A stretch of DNA of 64,000 nucleotides from Isochrysis galbana. Its lineage: Eukaryota; Haptophyta; Isochrysidales; Isochrysidaceae. The stretch is taken from assembly GCA_018136815.1 (NCBI GenBank), contig CM030931.1, positions 9,669,829-9,733,828 of the forward strand. The letters run 5' to 3'. A program made the translations under genes and the position numbers. Positions 9,464-19,964 of the stretch are shown here, piece after piece. Under the pieces are notes generated by a model, which was given only the letters and a program-made list of their open reading frames with translations, was not told the DNA's origin and did not search any database. Within the stretch, counting starts at the first letter, position 1. Every line of letters begins with the position of its first letter.

Positions 9464-10660
9464 CAGTTCCATCGGTGGTCGGGGCGACCTGTGTCGGTGT
9501 CCGGTGGCGCAGGGCGGAATGCGCAATAGGCACATTCCGTGGCGTTCGTCCGGCACACCCCGCCCTCTGACAATGCCGATATTCGACAAGATGTGCGAGG
9601 CTGGAGAGGGCAATTGGCTCGGCAACTAGGGCAGCATATCTTGATTTGACGTTGTGTGTTGTCACCACAGTTGAAATGGATCAGAAAAAGACCATGCCGT
9701 CCGCCCGGTCGCGGTGCCAAATTAGCCGCTCTAGCCCTCGGTGACTAGTGGTTCACGTAAGCGTCTTGAGTTTTGTGATACTTTCGTACACATTGAAGTG
9801 CAAAATTTCGAGTTTGACTTATGGTCCAGTGTGCATAGACCACGCCTTGTGGAATTAGTGAGTTGGCGTCACAAGCTTCCTCGCTATTCGATGTTTGTGC
9901 CTCGCATGAATCGCCTCACTAAAAATATACTTATACTGGAGGGGGGCCCGATTGTATTTCGCGCACCGTCTTCGAAGGCCTGAAATTCGGTATTTTTCGA
10001 AAATTTCGACGGAGAACCCCCCAATTTTTTTGCTGATCCATCCTACCGGAACCTATAGGGAGCTTATTTAGCCCTTCATTTACCCATTGCAACTGGTGCC
10101 CTCCGCACCCCCATAGTGAGTAACCGGGCTATGGATACAAAAACATAAACCGCGAGTTTCGCAATTCTTCACTCAACAAAGGGGGTGAGATGGAGCTGAT
10201 CGTTTTTGAACCACCACTAGAAGAAGCCCTGCTTGGCCGCCCTAGCCCTACGGACACCTACGGACTACGGAGAGCAAGGGCACCCACCCCCCCAGGACAC
10301 TTTGGAGACACCGCGCCGTCCCCCCCCGAGCTTCGCCGACGGGGCGGCGGGGCGGCGCGACGCGTTCGCCGCGGACGGCTCCCAACGTCGGCCCCCCCCA
10401 CTGAAAAAACTAACACGAGGAGCGCCCTTACATAAATACTGGACCCCCCCCCCTTCCCCTCTCTCCCCGTTCTTGCTGTTCGCTTCTCATCAGTGGACTT
10501 CATCACTCCCCCGCCATCGCAGCGGTGCCCAATTTCGTCGGCCCCACAAGCTTCCCACGCCCTCCCTGCGCGGGGCGGGAGGGGAGGGGAAGGCGGCGGC
10601 GGGGGAAGAGAGAGAAGAGGACCGGCCGGCCCCATCGGGAGATGACAGATGATTGCGTCC
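9464..10660. other. Repeat-flanked stretch; one weak ORF
   Basis: No gene can be supported. An ORF at 9741-9983 (+) of about 80 codons has a protein-like composition (many aromatic and hydrophobic residues, less GC than its surroundings) but no recognised domain and no clear partner exon. 10250-10640 is GC-rich with meaningless ORFs on both strands. Confidence 0.35.
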
Positions 10661-10671
10661 CCCAAACTCCG

Positions 10672-10673
<2 letters not shown>

Positions 10674-10747
<74 letters not shown>
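10674..10747. repeat. (GA)n microsatellite
   Basis: About 37 uninterrupted GA dinucleotides. All ORFs through it (Glu-Arg or Ser-Leu runs) are artefacts. Confidence 0.95.
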
Positions 10748-10748
<1 letters not shown>

Positions 10749-10862
10749 CTCAAGGTGATTTCCGGTCTCCTCCTCCTCCCCAAGATTTGGACGGGGTTTG
10801 GCTTCCTCTCGCACTCACTCAGGCTTCGCTCGCCTGTCGTTCCCCACATCCTCGAGAGAACT

Positions 10863-11272
10863 ATGCCGATCACGCCACGCCACGCCTTCATGTTTGTAAG
10901 TTCGCCTTGCTGACCATCTGCCTAGGCGCGAGACTAACGCCGCGCGCGCTGCAAGCGCTCAGTTGTGATCCAATGCTGTCCAACGCGGACTAGCGAGTCT
11001 AAGCGTTTTGCCCGCTACGAGCACAAGATGCATTCCACTGACTGTGCCACCCTGCTTCATGTTTCACCTAGGACGCCGGCTTTCGGTACATTGTTGGAAT
11101 GGGTGCTACTGCCGGAGCTCTCTATCTGCTCCTCCCCTACATGGGGCCTGCTCTTGCGGATTCCACTATGAAGGAAAAAGAGGCATCGTCTCTCACCATG
11201 AAGTTCAGCCCCAATCCTGCGCTCTCAAGTCTGGAGAAGGACGCCGATCAGTTCAGGGCTTCTAAGCAGTAA
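10863..11272 (+). CDS. Small single-pass membrane protein, 77 residues, two exons
   Basis: Exon 1 is 10863-10895 (MPITPRHAFMF), followed by a GTAAGT donor. Exon 2 is 11072-11272, after a TTTCACCTAG acceptor. The junction is phase 0 and the intron is 176 bp. The product has a short positively charged start, one membrane segment (YIVGMGATAGALYLLLPYMG) and a hydrophilic, helical tail rich in Lys, Glu, Asp and Ser that ends in SKQ. That shape is common among small inner-membrane subunits of mitochondrial complexes, but I do not recognise the family. Support comes from the splice sites, the clear codon-level signal of exon 2 and the lack of stops. The location on a mitochondrial or other membrane is inference. 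Confidence 0.6.
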
Positions 11273-11279
11273 TTGAGGA

Positions 11280-12700
11280 GGGACCACACCGATGGCGAGT
11301 AGATGGTCTTCTCAGAAGTTGTCCCAGGGGCTGTTGGTGCGTTGCTCGCCCGCAGGCGCCAAGCCGTTCGCTAGGAATGACTATTTTGTTGTTCATCATC
11401 TTGAGGGTGCTACACCTCATCAGGGGAGAGTCCAATCGCAGCCATCCCTATTCACGTTTCCAGTAGTCCGCTGAGTAGTGCTGTGTGACGAAAATTGTAG
11501 ATACCGCAGAGGCCACGCTAGCTCGTGTGCCATCAAAAGTCCCCCTTACGAACTCCGTGACATGTGACTTCTACTTTAGTAGGGGTAATCTGCAACAATA
11601 TACGGTCAATGTCATCAGTTGACGCCCCATTCAAAAGGTGGCCTGCTCATGTTTGCGCGAGGCTGGCTGCTCTCGATGGCCATTGCTGTTGCTGGTTGGT
11701 TGCTAGCGCGCGGCCCGGCGGTCGGCGTGCAGCGGCTCTCTCGTGGCGAAAGGAGCGGGTGCCCGGTGCGATTTTTCCTTGGGTAATTGTGCAGTGTGCG
11801 CTAGGCGCCTTTAGGCCACTGGGACAGTGCTTCCCCCCCCCCCCCCCCCCCCCAACATAAGCACGCCCCACCCAGCCAAGGCCCAAGTGGCGCGCGCCAA
11901 GCATGGCGCGGCGGCTCAAGCTCGTATTGCGCAACTTGGAACTTGGCCGCGCGCCACGACATGTGGATACTCGACTGGCTCTCACCCACGCCGATACTAG
12001 CCAGTGAAGGCGCGTGGGCGTGGGGTGAGTAGCCCCGACGCACATTCACTGGTTATTCACCCTCCTCCTCGCTGTTGTTGGCCGCTCGCTCCGGCCCGTT
12101 TACTTCGCCGGCCTACATGATCTGCTTTTTTTTACATGCTCTGCCGGCCGCGTCACCTGCGAGCAGCACGAGCACGGGTGCCGGTCTTTATCACTTCACC
12201 ATTCTTTCTCGGGAGGGGGAGGGGAGTGGGGGCAGCATTACTGCTCTTTGCTTGGTCACAAGGCTTTATTTTGAGGGCTGATAAGGCACCAACAACAACA
12301 CCAGGAAGAAATTACTAGCTGATAATCCGTGGGATTCGAGCGCAAGTCACGGCTCAGCAAATCGACTTTTGAGGTAGATATCGACCACACTCTACCGGCC
12401 TGTGCACACACGTAGCACAGCATGCGCTACTCTCATCTACATTCATCTCAGCTTTCTGTGAAGCCTCTACATGAGCAGAGGACATGCCAAATCGTCGGTC
12501 ATGAGGTAGGCACATCCATCAAATCATCGTGAACCATATCCCAAAGCGAGGCGTCGAGTAGGTTCCATCATGTGGGCTCATGGTTGGCCGTCGAAAATGC
12601 TGAATTCCGGGCGAGCTGTGAGGTGCGCTTTTCATCGCGTGTGCAAAGAGAATCGTGGGCCAAAGAGAGAGAGAGAAAAGAGCAATATGCGAGCGTCGAC
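11280..12700. other. Gene-poor stretch
   Basis: No ORF here looks like a protein. A poly-C run at 11827-11853 and short GC-rich inverted words around 11880-11990 are the only structures noted. The stretch ends at the 3' end of queC. Confidence 0.35.
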
Positions 12701-12706
12701 TTAGTC

Positions 12707-13666
12707 TTAGGTCTCGTCACGCAACTTGACGCGCATCGCCACCCATCGCTCCCAGCCTTGCTTCCGAAGCTCACATGCCGGACAGGCATCGCATCCGTAG
12801 CCCCAGGCGTGGCGATGAGAGCGATCACCGACATAACAAGAGTGCGAGTCTTCAACGATCACATCAACGACTTCGTCCCCGCCAACAATAGAGGCAACGC
12901 CACCCATTGGGAAGTGCTTCTCACCAATCTGGAAGGCTAGCTCCCACGTGCCCGCCTTGTCAATGAACATGAGCGGTGTGTGGAGCACAAGTCGCGTATC
13001 CATGCCAAGATTGAGTGCAACCTGCAAGGCCTTGATCGTGTCATCGCGACAGTCAGGATAACCTACAATCAACAAAATCAAGTGATGGAAACTTTTGTGC
13101 AATCATGGTAGCCAATTCAGAAGGTGGAAATGGAACAGCGGTTTCAGGAGCTACCTGAGTAATCGGTTTCACAGACGCCAGTGATGATATGTTTGATGCC
13201 TCGCCGATAGGCTAGCGAGGCTGCGAATGTCAGGAAGAGGAGATTGCGAGCTGGGACAAACGTTGTCGGCAGCCCGTTGCTGCCCATCTCTATCTCCACC
13301 TCCGAGGTCATGGCTGTATCACCTATCTGTGTGATCGTTGGCACATCGAGGACCGTGTCTGCCCCGAGACGATTCTTAAGTCCGGGCAGGGCGGCGCAGA
13401 GCTTGTGGATGATCACCTTGGTCCAAAAAAGAGGGAATCGCCAGGTGAGAAGTCTCGGGCAAAGGGGCACCAAGTGTTGAGCTAGTCTCCGGATACTTTA
13501 TGCACACCGGCCGCTGCTTCATTTCTACTGAGTGACGTTGGCCGTAGTTGAAGCCGATAGTCTCGACGCGGCTGAACTTGGAGAGAGCCCAGACGAGGCA
13601 TGTCGACGAATCTTGTCCGCCGCTGAAGAGCACGAGCGCCGCGTTGCTGTCAATGGCCATCGCCAT
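12707..13666 (-). CDS. queC: 7-cyano-7-deazaguanine (preQ0) synthase, three exons
   Basis: QueC converts 7-carboxy-7-deazaguanine to preQ0 using ammonia and ATP, in the route to queuosine and other 7-deazapurines. Exons are 13666-13508, 13416-13155 and 13062-12707, with introns of 91 and 92 bp, giving 258 residues (bacterial QueC is about 230). The PP-loop ATP site is [11 protein letters not shown] near residue 12, followed by NYGQRH. Exon 2 has the family motif [14 protein letters not shown] and GVCETDYSG, and exon 3 continues with YPDCRDD. The zinc site is a Cys followed by CDACPAC near the C-terminus. Every catalytic landmark is present, so it should be active. A TATAAATA lies about 95 bases before the start codon. 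Most animals and fungi lack QueC and only salvage queuine. The introns show it is nuclear and domesticated, not bacterial contamination. An endosymbiont or lateral origin is likely. Confidence 0.92.
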
Positions 13667-13669
13667 AGC

Positions 13670-14640
13670 CTGCCGTCGTCGCCGTCCTCGCTCACGGAGC
13701 GTACCCTCCGTGATGCCCCTGACCCCTGAGTGGGCGGTCGGGTTTCTACTCTAAGTCGTGGATATAAATAGTACGCATTGTGATTTACTTTACGCGAAGG
13801 GTGTAGGTTAGCGCTAGAACGACGCGCCTGAGGTACGTTAACCCTCGTACATGCCCAACCCTCCAGGAGGACGGTCATGGCGTCCAGAGTACATATGGCT
13901 ATATTGGCCTAGGAGGCCTTAAGGCGTAAGGGTAAGGGCCCTTCTTTCTCTCTCCCCAGAAGCGCAGTCGAACAGCAAACAAGGCTTTTTAAGTACTAAT
14001 ATGGGGCATGGGGCGCAAGCTAGATATTTAGTAGATAGTTATCTCCTTAATTAAGGCTTACAGACACACATACAGGCATACGGCGTATACGTGATAGCGA
14101 GACGTATCAAGACCTGACTACCGCAAACGGGAACACACGCGCCCCCGAGCCATGTGGCTCGCGGCTAGATGGCAGCGCATGCCCCACATGCTCGCACCGT
14201 CGGCGGTGGGGTGGCGCCGACAACGCTTTCGCCGTTTTTTCTTTCGCGCCCGCGCTAGGCGCTAGGCGCTACTTCTACTTTTAGGAGGCGGGGAGAACAC
14301 CTGCCACCAATGCTCAACCAGAGCATCGGCGGCAGGTGTTCAACACGGTGTTCTCTCTACTCTCTATGTTTTCAGTTTTCGTCGGCTCCTCGGCTTTTCA
14401 CGTGCATCATAGGCCTTGTAGCAATCTAGAAGTGTAGTTTAAGCTAGCCTGCAGCGTGCTGTGCGACGGCGCGACGCGCGCGGCCGATCAGTACTGTGGA
14501 ATTGATAGCTTTTTTTGGACGTGCCAGTGCCAGTGCCAGTGCTGGTGTGAACACGTGAATACGTGAATTCTTCTGTGTTCTAGATGTACATGGTCAAAAA
14601 ACTTGCGTGGGCGGGGCGTCGCTCCGGCCGCGGCGGGTGA
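13670..14640. other. Intergenic region between queC and MAT1
   Basis: The two genes are divergent, so this stretch should hold both promoters. A TATAAATA lies at 13763-13770. 13980-14100 is A/T-richer. The hairpin listed separately lies at 14296-14340. No gene is seen. Confidence 0.4.
14296..14340. repeat. Long hairpin, 20-bp arms, 5-base loop
   Basis: The arms AACACCTGCCACCAATGCTC (14296-14315) and GAGCATCGGCGGCAGGTGTT (14321-14340) pair at 18 of 20 positions around the loop AACCA. The flanking GAGAACAC/GGTGTTCTC words extend the symmetry. It lies about 300 bases upstream of the MAT1 start. It could be a foldback remnant, a regulatory RNA structure or a small-RNA precursor; nothing in the sequence decides. 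Confidence 0.6.
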
Positions 14641-14643
14641 GCC

Positions 14644-15485
14644 ATGGCGACTATGGACGAGGAGCGCTGGCTGGCGCTCGAGCGCGATTACAGGCGGCAG
14701 GTGAACAAGGTTTACTATCGGCGGGAAAGTGACTTTGACACACTCAAGGCGTACAACGACTACCTTGAGGAAGTCGAGGAAATTGTGGAAGGCCTCGTCA
14801 ATGAGAAGACAAGGCCAGCAGCGAGAGCTAAGCTGGACAAGCTGAAGGCGGCTGATCCTGCACTGACAGCGCGCAATCGCGCGCTCTTTGAGGAGGAGAG
14901 GATGGCCATGTCGCTTGGTGTGGAACGAGAAAGGCGCGAGGCTCAGCAGAGAGCGCAGCAGCGGCTGCACCAGGCACAGACGGAAGCGGAGGAACAGGCA
15001 CGCGTGAAGGCAGCGCTTCAGGATGAAGTTGCGGCTGGCAAAAGTGTAAGTGAAGCGCAGGCGGAGCTGCTGCAACGGCCGGCTCTGGCCACCAAGGCTG
15101 CACATCATGCGAGCACCACGAATCAGGGCTACAGCTACAAGCCGATGTCGGTTGTACAGGTACTTGAGGAGCACTCTGTTGGCTGCCGGTTGTGCACATG
15201 CACACGAAGCTGTGCAAGGTGTGTCGGCTGCCCGCCTCTCACACCTCTGCTCCTGTGCAGGCGCAACTGGCAAACGAAGCACGTGCCCAGCCGTTGCACG
15301 AGCACAAGGACGAGGGTCCTAAGTTCCTTCAGCCCTCGGTCTTGTTGGTGCGCGAGGCATATGAGGACATCCCGGAAGAGTTGGAGGCGGTGTGCCGTGC
15401 AGGTGGTCATCAACAGCAAATATGGAACGATAGGTATACGCATGAGGCGTTTGATGTGAGCGGTTTATGGTTAAACATCCCATGA
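14644..15485 (+). CDS. MAT1: CDK-activating kinase assembly factor MAT1, apparently lacking the RING finger
   Basis: MAT1 (Tfb3 in yeast) joins CDK7-cyclin H to TFIIH. Exon 1 is 14644-15159, exon 2 is 15261-15485, and the 101-bp intron is phase 0, giving 246 residues. Residues 10-55 match the family signature after the RING (VNKVYYRRESDFDTLKAYND and YLEEVEEIVEGL). A long Glu/Arg/Gln-rich coiled coil follows. The C-terminus RAGGHQQQIWNDRYTHEAF matches the CDK-cyclin-binding tail (human RAGGYTSSLACHRALQDAF). Human MAT1 has 309 residues and begins with a C3HC4 RING of about 65 residues. Here the ATG is preceded within four bases by an in-frame stop, and no Cys-rich exon is seen upstream, so the RING is either absent or in an exon I could not find. 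An AG just before the ATG leaves the second option open. Confidence 0.88.
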
Positions 15486-15489
15486 TAGT

Positions 15490-16085
15490 GAGTAGGCATG
15501 CAACCTTGTGGATACTGGGACCACGTTGACGGCATGCAGGTACGAGGTAGGAGGGAGTTGGAGTTGAAATTTAAAATTTAATTCGAAGAAAACTCATGTT
15601 TGGGCGCGGTGCAACAAGGACAAAAAAACTTCGCAATATTATTACCGCACTCGCGGCGCATGGAACCACTACCTACACGTAGTATACTTTCTACACTCCC
15701 ACTCTCCCGGCCCTTCCCCCCCCCGCCATCAGGCGGCTCCCCCCGTGCACCGTGCACTACTAAAAAAAAACTTCTTAATATTCACGCCGCGCGCGCGACT
15801 ATGCACTCTAACACATGCAGCCTCGCCCGCCGCTCTCATCCCCGCTCCACCTGCCTTGCGGCCCGTCCCTCGTGCGCTACCTAGGGGCTGGGTGTATGGG
15901 GTTTCCTGCAGCAGATGGTGTGCACCGATCCCCGATAGGTTTTTTCCACCCCTTCCTCCTGTACCATCGGGCTATCGGTTTCTATGTTGTTTTCTTTTTT
16001 TAGACCTATGGGATGGGCGGCGTGTTTCCGTGCTTACGGGGGTCGAGGCAGGGCGGGTGAGTGAAGCGTCGTGCCGGCCTATGCG
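15490..16085. other. Repeat-rich stretch, probable 3' region of a LINE
   Basis: Lies downstream, in the minus-strand sense, of the reverse-transcriptase tail at 16086-16905 and probably holds its 3' untranslated part. 15710-15765 (GCCATCAGGCGGCTCC and GTGCACTACTA words) recurs in reverse at 60100-60150, so at least part is a dispersed repeat. No host gene is seen. Confidence 0.4.
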
Positions 16086-16905
16086 CGGTTACGCTAGCTT
16101 TTCCGTTAGTTGGAGTGCATTGGCTATTGCGGCCAGGTTGCCGCCTAACATCAGTGTGCCTTTATCGTTGAATGTAAAGACGGGCGCGCAAAGCTCACGC
16201 GGGGACTTGAGCTTCGGTTTTCTCCCTTGTGAGGCTATGCTAGTGCGTGCGGTCGAGGGCTTGTCCGGGGGGGTGAGTTCTCTGGCGAGGGCCGTAAATC
16301 TGCTAAGGGTTTTTTCGATGACCGGCACGTGATGGAAAGTGTAGTTGTCAAATTCTACTTTGTAAAAGTCACCTATTATGTACCTCCACGCTATGATGTA
16401 GAGGGCTTTGAGGCTGTCGGGTGTCGTTGTGTTCGGGTATACGAAGAGTCTGTCTTTGAGCTTTTGTGCTGTCGATCTGTCTACTCTAGGCGTGTACCCC
16501 GTCACCGCTTCTACGGCCTGGAAGATTTGTTGTGTGGAGGGGCATCTGGCGAGGTGTGTCGAGTTTTCGCGATGTTTTTTACATAATCTGCATTTCGCCG
16601 TGGTCGCCGTGGCGAATCGGTTTCGTGTGCCTAGCCTCCTATGAGTGATGTGTTTAAAGTGAGGGTGTTTGTCCGTGTGCTTGAGCATCGGGTGTGTGTA
16701 TAGTTTTGCCACGTGGATCCACTCATCCCGGGTCAAGTCTAGTTTACGGGTCCACTTTTCTCGGGCCGGCTGCGGTTTGTCGCTGGGGCCACCCACTAGG
16801 TATTCGCTCGTGATGTCGGATACGGTGATTTGGTCAAGTTGTATCTTGCCGTTAAGCGCGTATTCGTCTGCTAAGGGGTACTCTAGGCTTGGTCGCGAGA
16901 TGCCC
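16086..16905 (-). mobile_element. LINE ORF2 C-terminal fragment with zinc knuckle
   Basis: A minus-strand frame is open from about 16905 to the stop at 16089. It carries CRLCKKHRENSTHLARCP, the C-x2-C-x8-H-x4-C cluster found after the reverse transcriptase in many LINE ORF2 proteins. The upstream part (DEWIHVAKLYTHPML, KHITHRRLGTRNRFAT) fits the segment between reverse transcriptase and zinc knuckle. The catalytic reverse transcriptase itself is missing, so this is a 5'-truncated copy. At its upstream edge it abuts the hAT fragment. Confidence 0.6.
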
Positions 16906-17026
16906 GTATTTCTTTTGCTTTGTCACCTAACTTCCGCGTCGTGTGAGCGTGTGTTTTCGTTATTGAAGTGCATCTTGGGAGACGTGCAAATGAATTCGTT
17001 GTCCGATCAGCTCCAGTGTGCGCATT
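16905..17026 (+). pseudogene. hAT transposase C-terminal dimerisation fragment
   Basis: The translated sequence SASCERVFSLLKCILGDVQM followed by NSLSDQLQ is the hallmark of the hATC dimerisation domain (typical S-S/A-A-C/S-E-R-x-F-S). Only this C-terminal 40 residues remains, bordered on the left by the LINE fragment. It shows that autonomous hAT elements once lived in this genome and could have moved the MITEs at 3916 and 30370. Confidence 0.8.
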
Positions 17027-17029
17027 GAT

Positions 17030-17950
17030 GCTCTGGTACAACGTACAACCAACGTGACACGTGAATGATGACAAGTGAGGTGTGTGAGGTCTGAATTGTG
17101 AATTGTGGCTTGTGGTTTGTTTATCAGAGCGTAAATTACTGAATCAAAGTAATGTATGTAGTTATAATAGGTAATAGATATCGCACATCTTAATACTTAA
17201 TTAAACTTAACACTAACACTAACACGTCGTATTAATTATACTACTATTTATAATAGTTAACACTAGATATAGCATACAGCGTATCGTCGATCGGCGTATG
17301 GCGTAGGCGTAGTTACAGTACACAGTACACGAGTGCACGTGTACACGTGAGCGCAACTCCACAAGTTCGCCGCGAAATATTGTCGAAATTTGGGTGGGGA
17401 AACGCGAAATATTGGCGAAATATCGAACGAAATTTGGGCAGGTCTCAAACGAAACTCTGGCCTGTCCCTAGCCAGAGGGCAGGGGCCGAGGTTGGTTGTA
17501 CGGACGGGCCCACCCCGGGGGGTGTCCGCGATGGAGTGAGGGGGGCGCGAGGCCCCCATTGATCCCCACTTATAAAAGTAGGTTCCGGAACGCAAGGGAA
17601 CAAAAGAGGATAGCCACACTCGTCCGGACGATAGGTGTAGAATCCGCGGTCGGCGCGGCAGACACTGAGTGGTGGGTGACCGGGCTTCCATAACATAGGA
17701 TAGCGGTAGCGGTAGGTGGGCTCGTGGATAGAACCTCACGGTTGTAGCGTGAGTTAGCAACGCGTATATGAGAGATGAGTGAGATCGGGTGGACACCTAC
17801 TTTGACTTTCTCCCCACGAAACTACTGATGACAGAGTACTATAAAATTCATTCATACATTTAGACACACCTAACACCTAACACCGAACAAGGCGCTAGAC
17901 CAGGAGGGCGCGAACTCGCTTGGCGCGAAACGCGTGGCGCTAGTGCTGGC
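17030..17950. other. A/T-rich intergenic stretch and ORC5 upstream region
   Basis: 17100-17280 is an A/T-rich island with TTAATTA words. 17350-17440 repeats the word CGAAATATTG/CGAAATTTGGG several times. A TATAAAA-type element (ACTATAAAATTC) lies near 17839, about 110 bases before the ORC5 start, and could be its TATA box. No gene is seen. Confidence 0.4.
17530..17584 (+). repeat. Dispersed repeat terminus, copy 2 (type D)
   Basis: GAGGGGGGCGCGAGGCCCCC (GC stem) is followed by ATTGATCCCC and ACTTATAAAAGTAGG. It is the reverse complement of the blocks at 4504 and 29659. The words after it (GCCACACTCGTCCGGAC and CCGCGGTC, 17612-17655) recur diverged at 56787-56826. Confidence 0.65.
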
Positions 17951-17951
17951 G

Positions 17952-19606
17952 ATGGCGATGGCGGGCGATGGCATCCCCTCCTTGCACGCATCCTGGCCAG
18001 GGCGCGAGGAGGAGATCGATCGGCTCTACTCGCTGCTTGTCGAGGTGCGCGAACTTCTTCTTCTGCTGCACTGCTGATCACACGTCCAACGCGCTCCCTT
18101 GCAGACACCACTGAGGGCAGCGAGAGCTCGAGTGTTCCTTGCCGCCACTGCTGAGCCTATTTTCCCGTGCTCTGCAGCCGGAACTCGGCTTCCCGATCTA
18201 TGTGTACGGCCCATCGGGCGGTGGGAAGAGTGCGGTCGTCCGAGGCGTCATTGATGCTCTAGGAGCACGCCACGCTATCCTTGACTGCATCACATACTGT
18301 ACGCCCCGATCGTTCTTTGAGTCAGTTCTCACGCAGCTCCACGGCCATACGCCGCGCGCCTCCAATGGCTACGTAGGCTGGTCGGCATGCGAGTCTCCCG
18401 CCGCTTTCATTGCTGGACTACAGGAGGCCATATGCCATTACGAAAGAGTGGTTCTGGTGCTTGAAAATGCAACAGAGCTCGAGAAGAGGAAGGACTTGCG
18501 CACCCTCCTCCTGTCTCTTCATGTGTTCTGCCAGTCTGCCGCGATTACAACTATTTTCATCGCCGAGGCGCCTTGGCAAGAGGCGCACGCCGCATGTGGA
18601 TTTTCACCCCTTTGCTTCGTCCGATTCGCTGGGTATTCGAAATTGCAGCTCGAAAAGATACTTTCTCTTGATGTTCCCTCGGAGCAGCCAGGCTATGCGG
18701 ATGCCTACCGAGATTTTTTGCCGATCTTTGTGGCCTATTGCTGGGAGATCTGCCGCGACCTAAATGAGCTGCGTCACCTCTGTCGTATAACTTTTCATCA
18801 TTGGATGCAACCGGTGCGCGCATGCATTGCCGGTCCCTGAGAGCACCCAAAGAAAAGATCCCTGAAATGCCTACCCTCACACATCAAGCCTGTGATACAC
18901 AGCCGTTTGGATGAGGCATCTCTCCCCCACTGGGGCAACGACCTGCCAGCTGCACGCCGACTAGTGAAGTGCCACTGTGCATCGCCAGCATCCACTGCGC
19001 CCAGCCTCTAACTCTGACCGTTCGTTATGTCTGCACTTGCAGGTTCGGGATGGCTTGCTGAGGACAACAGACAAGCAAGAGTTGCTTGGACACGGCAAAG
19101 GATGTTTGCAGCAAGCACGAAGGCGAGTGTATGTGCGCGAGGCGATGCATGGCTGGCGCAGCGACAGTGCGCGAGCAGTGACGGCTTTGCAGTCAAGTGG
19201 CGCAGCCTGTCTCTCTATGCCAACTAGTTCAAGGTGGCTTCTTGTCGCTGCTTACCTTGCTTCCCGCTGCCTTCCACGGATGGACGCTGCCCTCTTCGGG
19301 GTCCGGCAGAAGGCCCATCTTTCAAAAAGGACCAAGCGTGCGCGAGTGTCAACCGATGAGCAGCACTACTTCACCATGACACGCCTGTTTGCCATTTACG
19401 CGGCGATCCGCACAGGGGTCGATCACACGCCAACCACCGATCAACTTGTGCAGCTATCATCACTGCTCCACATGAAGCTATTAGCTCGTGTTTCGCGGCC
19501 GGAGGAGCTCAACAACGTGCGACTTTCATGCACGGCATCGTGGGAGACCGTAGAGGCAACAGCTCGCGAGCTCAAATTCGATTTAGGCCTTTATGTCGAG
19601 CAGTGA
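17952..19606 (+). CDS. ORC5: Origin recognition complex subunit 5, three exons
   Basis: ORC5 is an AAA+ subunit of the complex that marks replication origins and loads MCM helicases. Exons are 17952-18044, 18178-18813 and 19043-19606. Both introns (133 and 229 bp) are phase 0 with GTGCGC donors, giving 430 residues (human 435). Exon 1 carries the conserved WPGREEEIDRLYSLL start. The Walker A motif GPSGGGKS is at residues 41-48. The Walker B strand reads VVLVLENATEL, with Glu where Asp is usual, so ATP hydrolysis may be weak, as is often suggested for ORC5. The C-terminal winged-helix part is clear (WLLVAAYLASR, MTRLFAIYAAI, VQLSSLLHMKLLARVS, LKFDLGLYVEQ). A second ATG at 17958 is also possible. 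Confidence 0.93.
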
Positions 19607-19964
19607 CTAGTTTCCTGTCCGAGGTTGTCTGCCATTCATTAGTGCTAGCCTTACAAGAAAATGTGTTTGCAACGTTGCAATGAGACGCCTACTTATCATA
19701 CCGAAAGAGGGGGAACCGAGAGAGGAAGGGAAACTAGCGGGCGGCACTCCCCCTAAGCGGAGCAGACTCTCTGTTGGTAGCAGTGGTGGTGTGGATGGAG
19801 ATGGAGCTGTGGATATTTGCACCAGCCAATGTATGAACATGGGGAGTGGGGAAGGACGAGGAGGGACCAATGGACGTCGAGCGCGGGCCATGGGTATGGT
19901 CAGGGGGCGGGGCGGGGCCTGGCGGGCCGCTCGGGGACTTGGCACATTGGGGGCCGTAGCACGA

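Noticed and set aside
9164-9529. 121-codon ORF repeated at 25629-25973 and 45381-45689
   Set aside because: It is conserved only because all three lie in the same LTR; it is open by chance and has no start context or family.
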